Shown piece by piece: positions 5,189 through 6,007 of a DNA stretch of 6,007 nt (its first letter is position 1; every line of letters starts with the position of its first letter). The stretch covers positions 1 to 6,007 of the forward strand of contig URYF01000080.1 of NCBI GenBank assembly GCA_900551965.1. Direction: 5' to 3'. Source of the stretch: an uncultured bacterium. GTDB taxonomy: Bacteria > Cyanobacteriota > Vampirovibrionia > Gastranaerophilales > Gastranaerophilaceae. The notes beneath the pieces are model-generated. The model was not told where the DNA came from. It was given only the letters and a program-made list of their open reading frames with translations, and did no database searches. Made by a program: the position numbers and the translations under genes.

Positions 5189-6007
5189 ATGAAAAAATTT
5201 ATTGTTGCATCATTGTTTAGTGCTGTTTTATTGTCAGCTCCGCTAACAACATTGCCGGCTGGGGCTATTAATGGTGATTGTGCTTCAAAATGCCCTAAAA
5301 AAGGTTATGTTTCTGTTTCTTATACTGCAGAAAAAGAGGTTGCACCAGATACGGTTGAAGTTTCTATAGCTGTTAAAACTGATGATAAAAAATCTATGCA
5401 GGAAGCTACAAGAAAAAATAAAGAAATTTCAGATAAGGTCTATGCTTATTTGAAGAGTTCTATAAATTTAGTTAATAATGACTATGTTAAAACTACAAAT
5501 TATTCAGCTTATCCGCTATATACTTATAATAACAATAAAAGAAATTTTGATAAGTATGAAGTTTCAAATAATATAATTGTTCATACAAAATCTATTGATA
5601 AGATTGCCGAAATGATAGATAAATCTTTAGCTTTGGGTGCAACAAATGTTGATAGTCTGAATTTTAGTCTGTCAGAAAAAGATGCCCAGTGTGCTGAATT
5701 ATTATCAACCGCTACAAAAAATGCAAGAAAACGTGCTGATATTGTCGCAGAAGCTGCAGGAACAACTATTAGCGGTGTAAAATCAATTGATACTTCTTGT
5801 TCTGTAAATAGAGCTGGCGGATTGAATTATATGAGAAATTATTCAATGAAAGCCGAAGCTATGATGGATTCAGCAGGTGCTGAACCTAGAGCAGCAGCTC
5901 CGATTGAAGCCGGACTTATCAAGGTTTATACAAGTGTAAATGCTAATTTCTTTTGTAAGAATGCAGGTAAAATATTTTTTAACGCGAATGTAAATCCTTT
6001 GGTATTT
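5189..6007 (+). CDS. Secreted SIMPL-domain (YggE/DUF541 family) protein, 3' end beyond window
   Basis: The frame is open from ATG 5189 to the last base, 273 codons without a stop, so the end is outside the window. AAGGAGG at 5178-5184 gives a strong ribosome binding site. Residues 1-26 are a Sec signal peptide: MKK, a hydrophobic core, and an A-G-A cleavage site after residue 26; no lipobox Cys follows. The mature part matches the SIMPL family: GYVSVSYTAEKEVAPDTVEVSIAV at its start (39-62), EISDKVYAYLK (79-89), FDKYEVSNNIIVHTK (120-134), NARKRADIVAEAAG (178-191) and a closing strand near 239-254. Homologues such as E. coli YggE are periplasmic or surface proteins with a reported but poorly understood link to oxidative stress. 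Mature Cys31 and Cys35 form a CxxxC pair. The typical domain ends near residue 257, so at least 16 tail residues follow. It is probably cotranscribed with the membrane protein upstream. Confidence 0.88.
   Translation, partial: MKKFIVASLFSAVLLSAPLTTLPAGAINGDCASKCPKKGYVSVSYTAEKEVAPDTVEVSIAVKTDDKKSMQEATRKNKEISDKVYAYLKSSINLVNNDYVKTTNYSAYPLYTYNNNKRNFDKYEVSNNIIVHTKSIDKIAEMIDKSLALGATNVDSLNFSLSEKDAQCAELLSTATKNARKRADIVAEAAGTTISGVKSIDTSCSVNRAGGLNYMRNYSMKAEAMMDSAGAEPRAAAPIEAGLIKVYTSVNANFFCKNAGKIFFNANVNPLVF

Noticed and set aside
1..6007. Search for mobile elements, CRISPR arrays, defence or toxin-antitoxin genes, tRNA or rRNA
   Set aside because: All large frames are housekeeping or envelope genes, gaps are under about 65 nt, and no repeat array, terminal inverted repeat or structured RNA gene was seen.

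Overview
This AT-rich, gene-dense bacterial window has six complete or near-complete genes and a truncated seventh, all on the + strand. Two of them are cut by the window edges. The low GC, short intergenic gaps and AAGGAG-type ribosome binding sites fit a host-associated AT-rich bacterium. A Vampirovibrionia/Gastranaerophilales-like (Melainabacteria) genome is my tentative guess; nothing here proves it.

Layout: (1) 2-409, the C-terminal third of a SLC1/DAACS-type dicarboxylate or acidic amino acid:cation symporter, closed by a strong intrinsic terminator at 429-457. (2) 474-1721, queF (long, E. coli-type NADPH-dependent preQ0 reductase for queuosine synthesis) followed 3 nt later by yraN (UPF0102, nuclease-fold protein) starting with TTG. 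(3) 1781-5171 and on to the right edge, an agmatinase-family gene (speB), NAD-dependent DNA ligase (ligA), an unrecognised 160-residue two-helix membrane protein, and a secreted SIMPL/YggE-family protein running off the window. Gaps in this last run are only 12-17 nt with no terminator, so it looks like one transcription unit headed by a candidate promoter at 1731-1745.

The genes are mostly housekeeping and do not form one pathway: tRNA modification, polyamine metabolism, DNA replication/repair and cell envelope. I see no mobile element, CRISPR array, tRNA, rRNA, riboswitch or defence system. No stretch over about 65 nt lacks a gene.

The points most worth checking are a sliding-clamp-binding-like peptide at the very N-terminus of LigA, an apparently leaderless queF start placed exactly downstream of an extended -10 element, a 15-nt promoter-like motif shared by two intergenic regions, unusual substitutions in the symporter's cation/substrate motifs, and the unknown membrane protein paired with the SIMPL protein.
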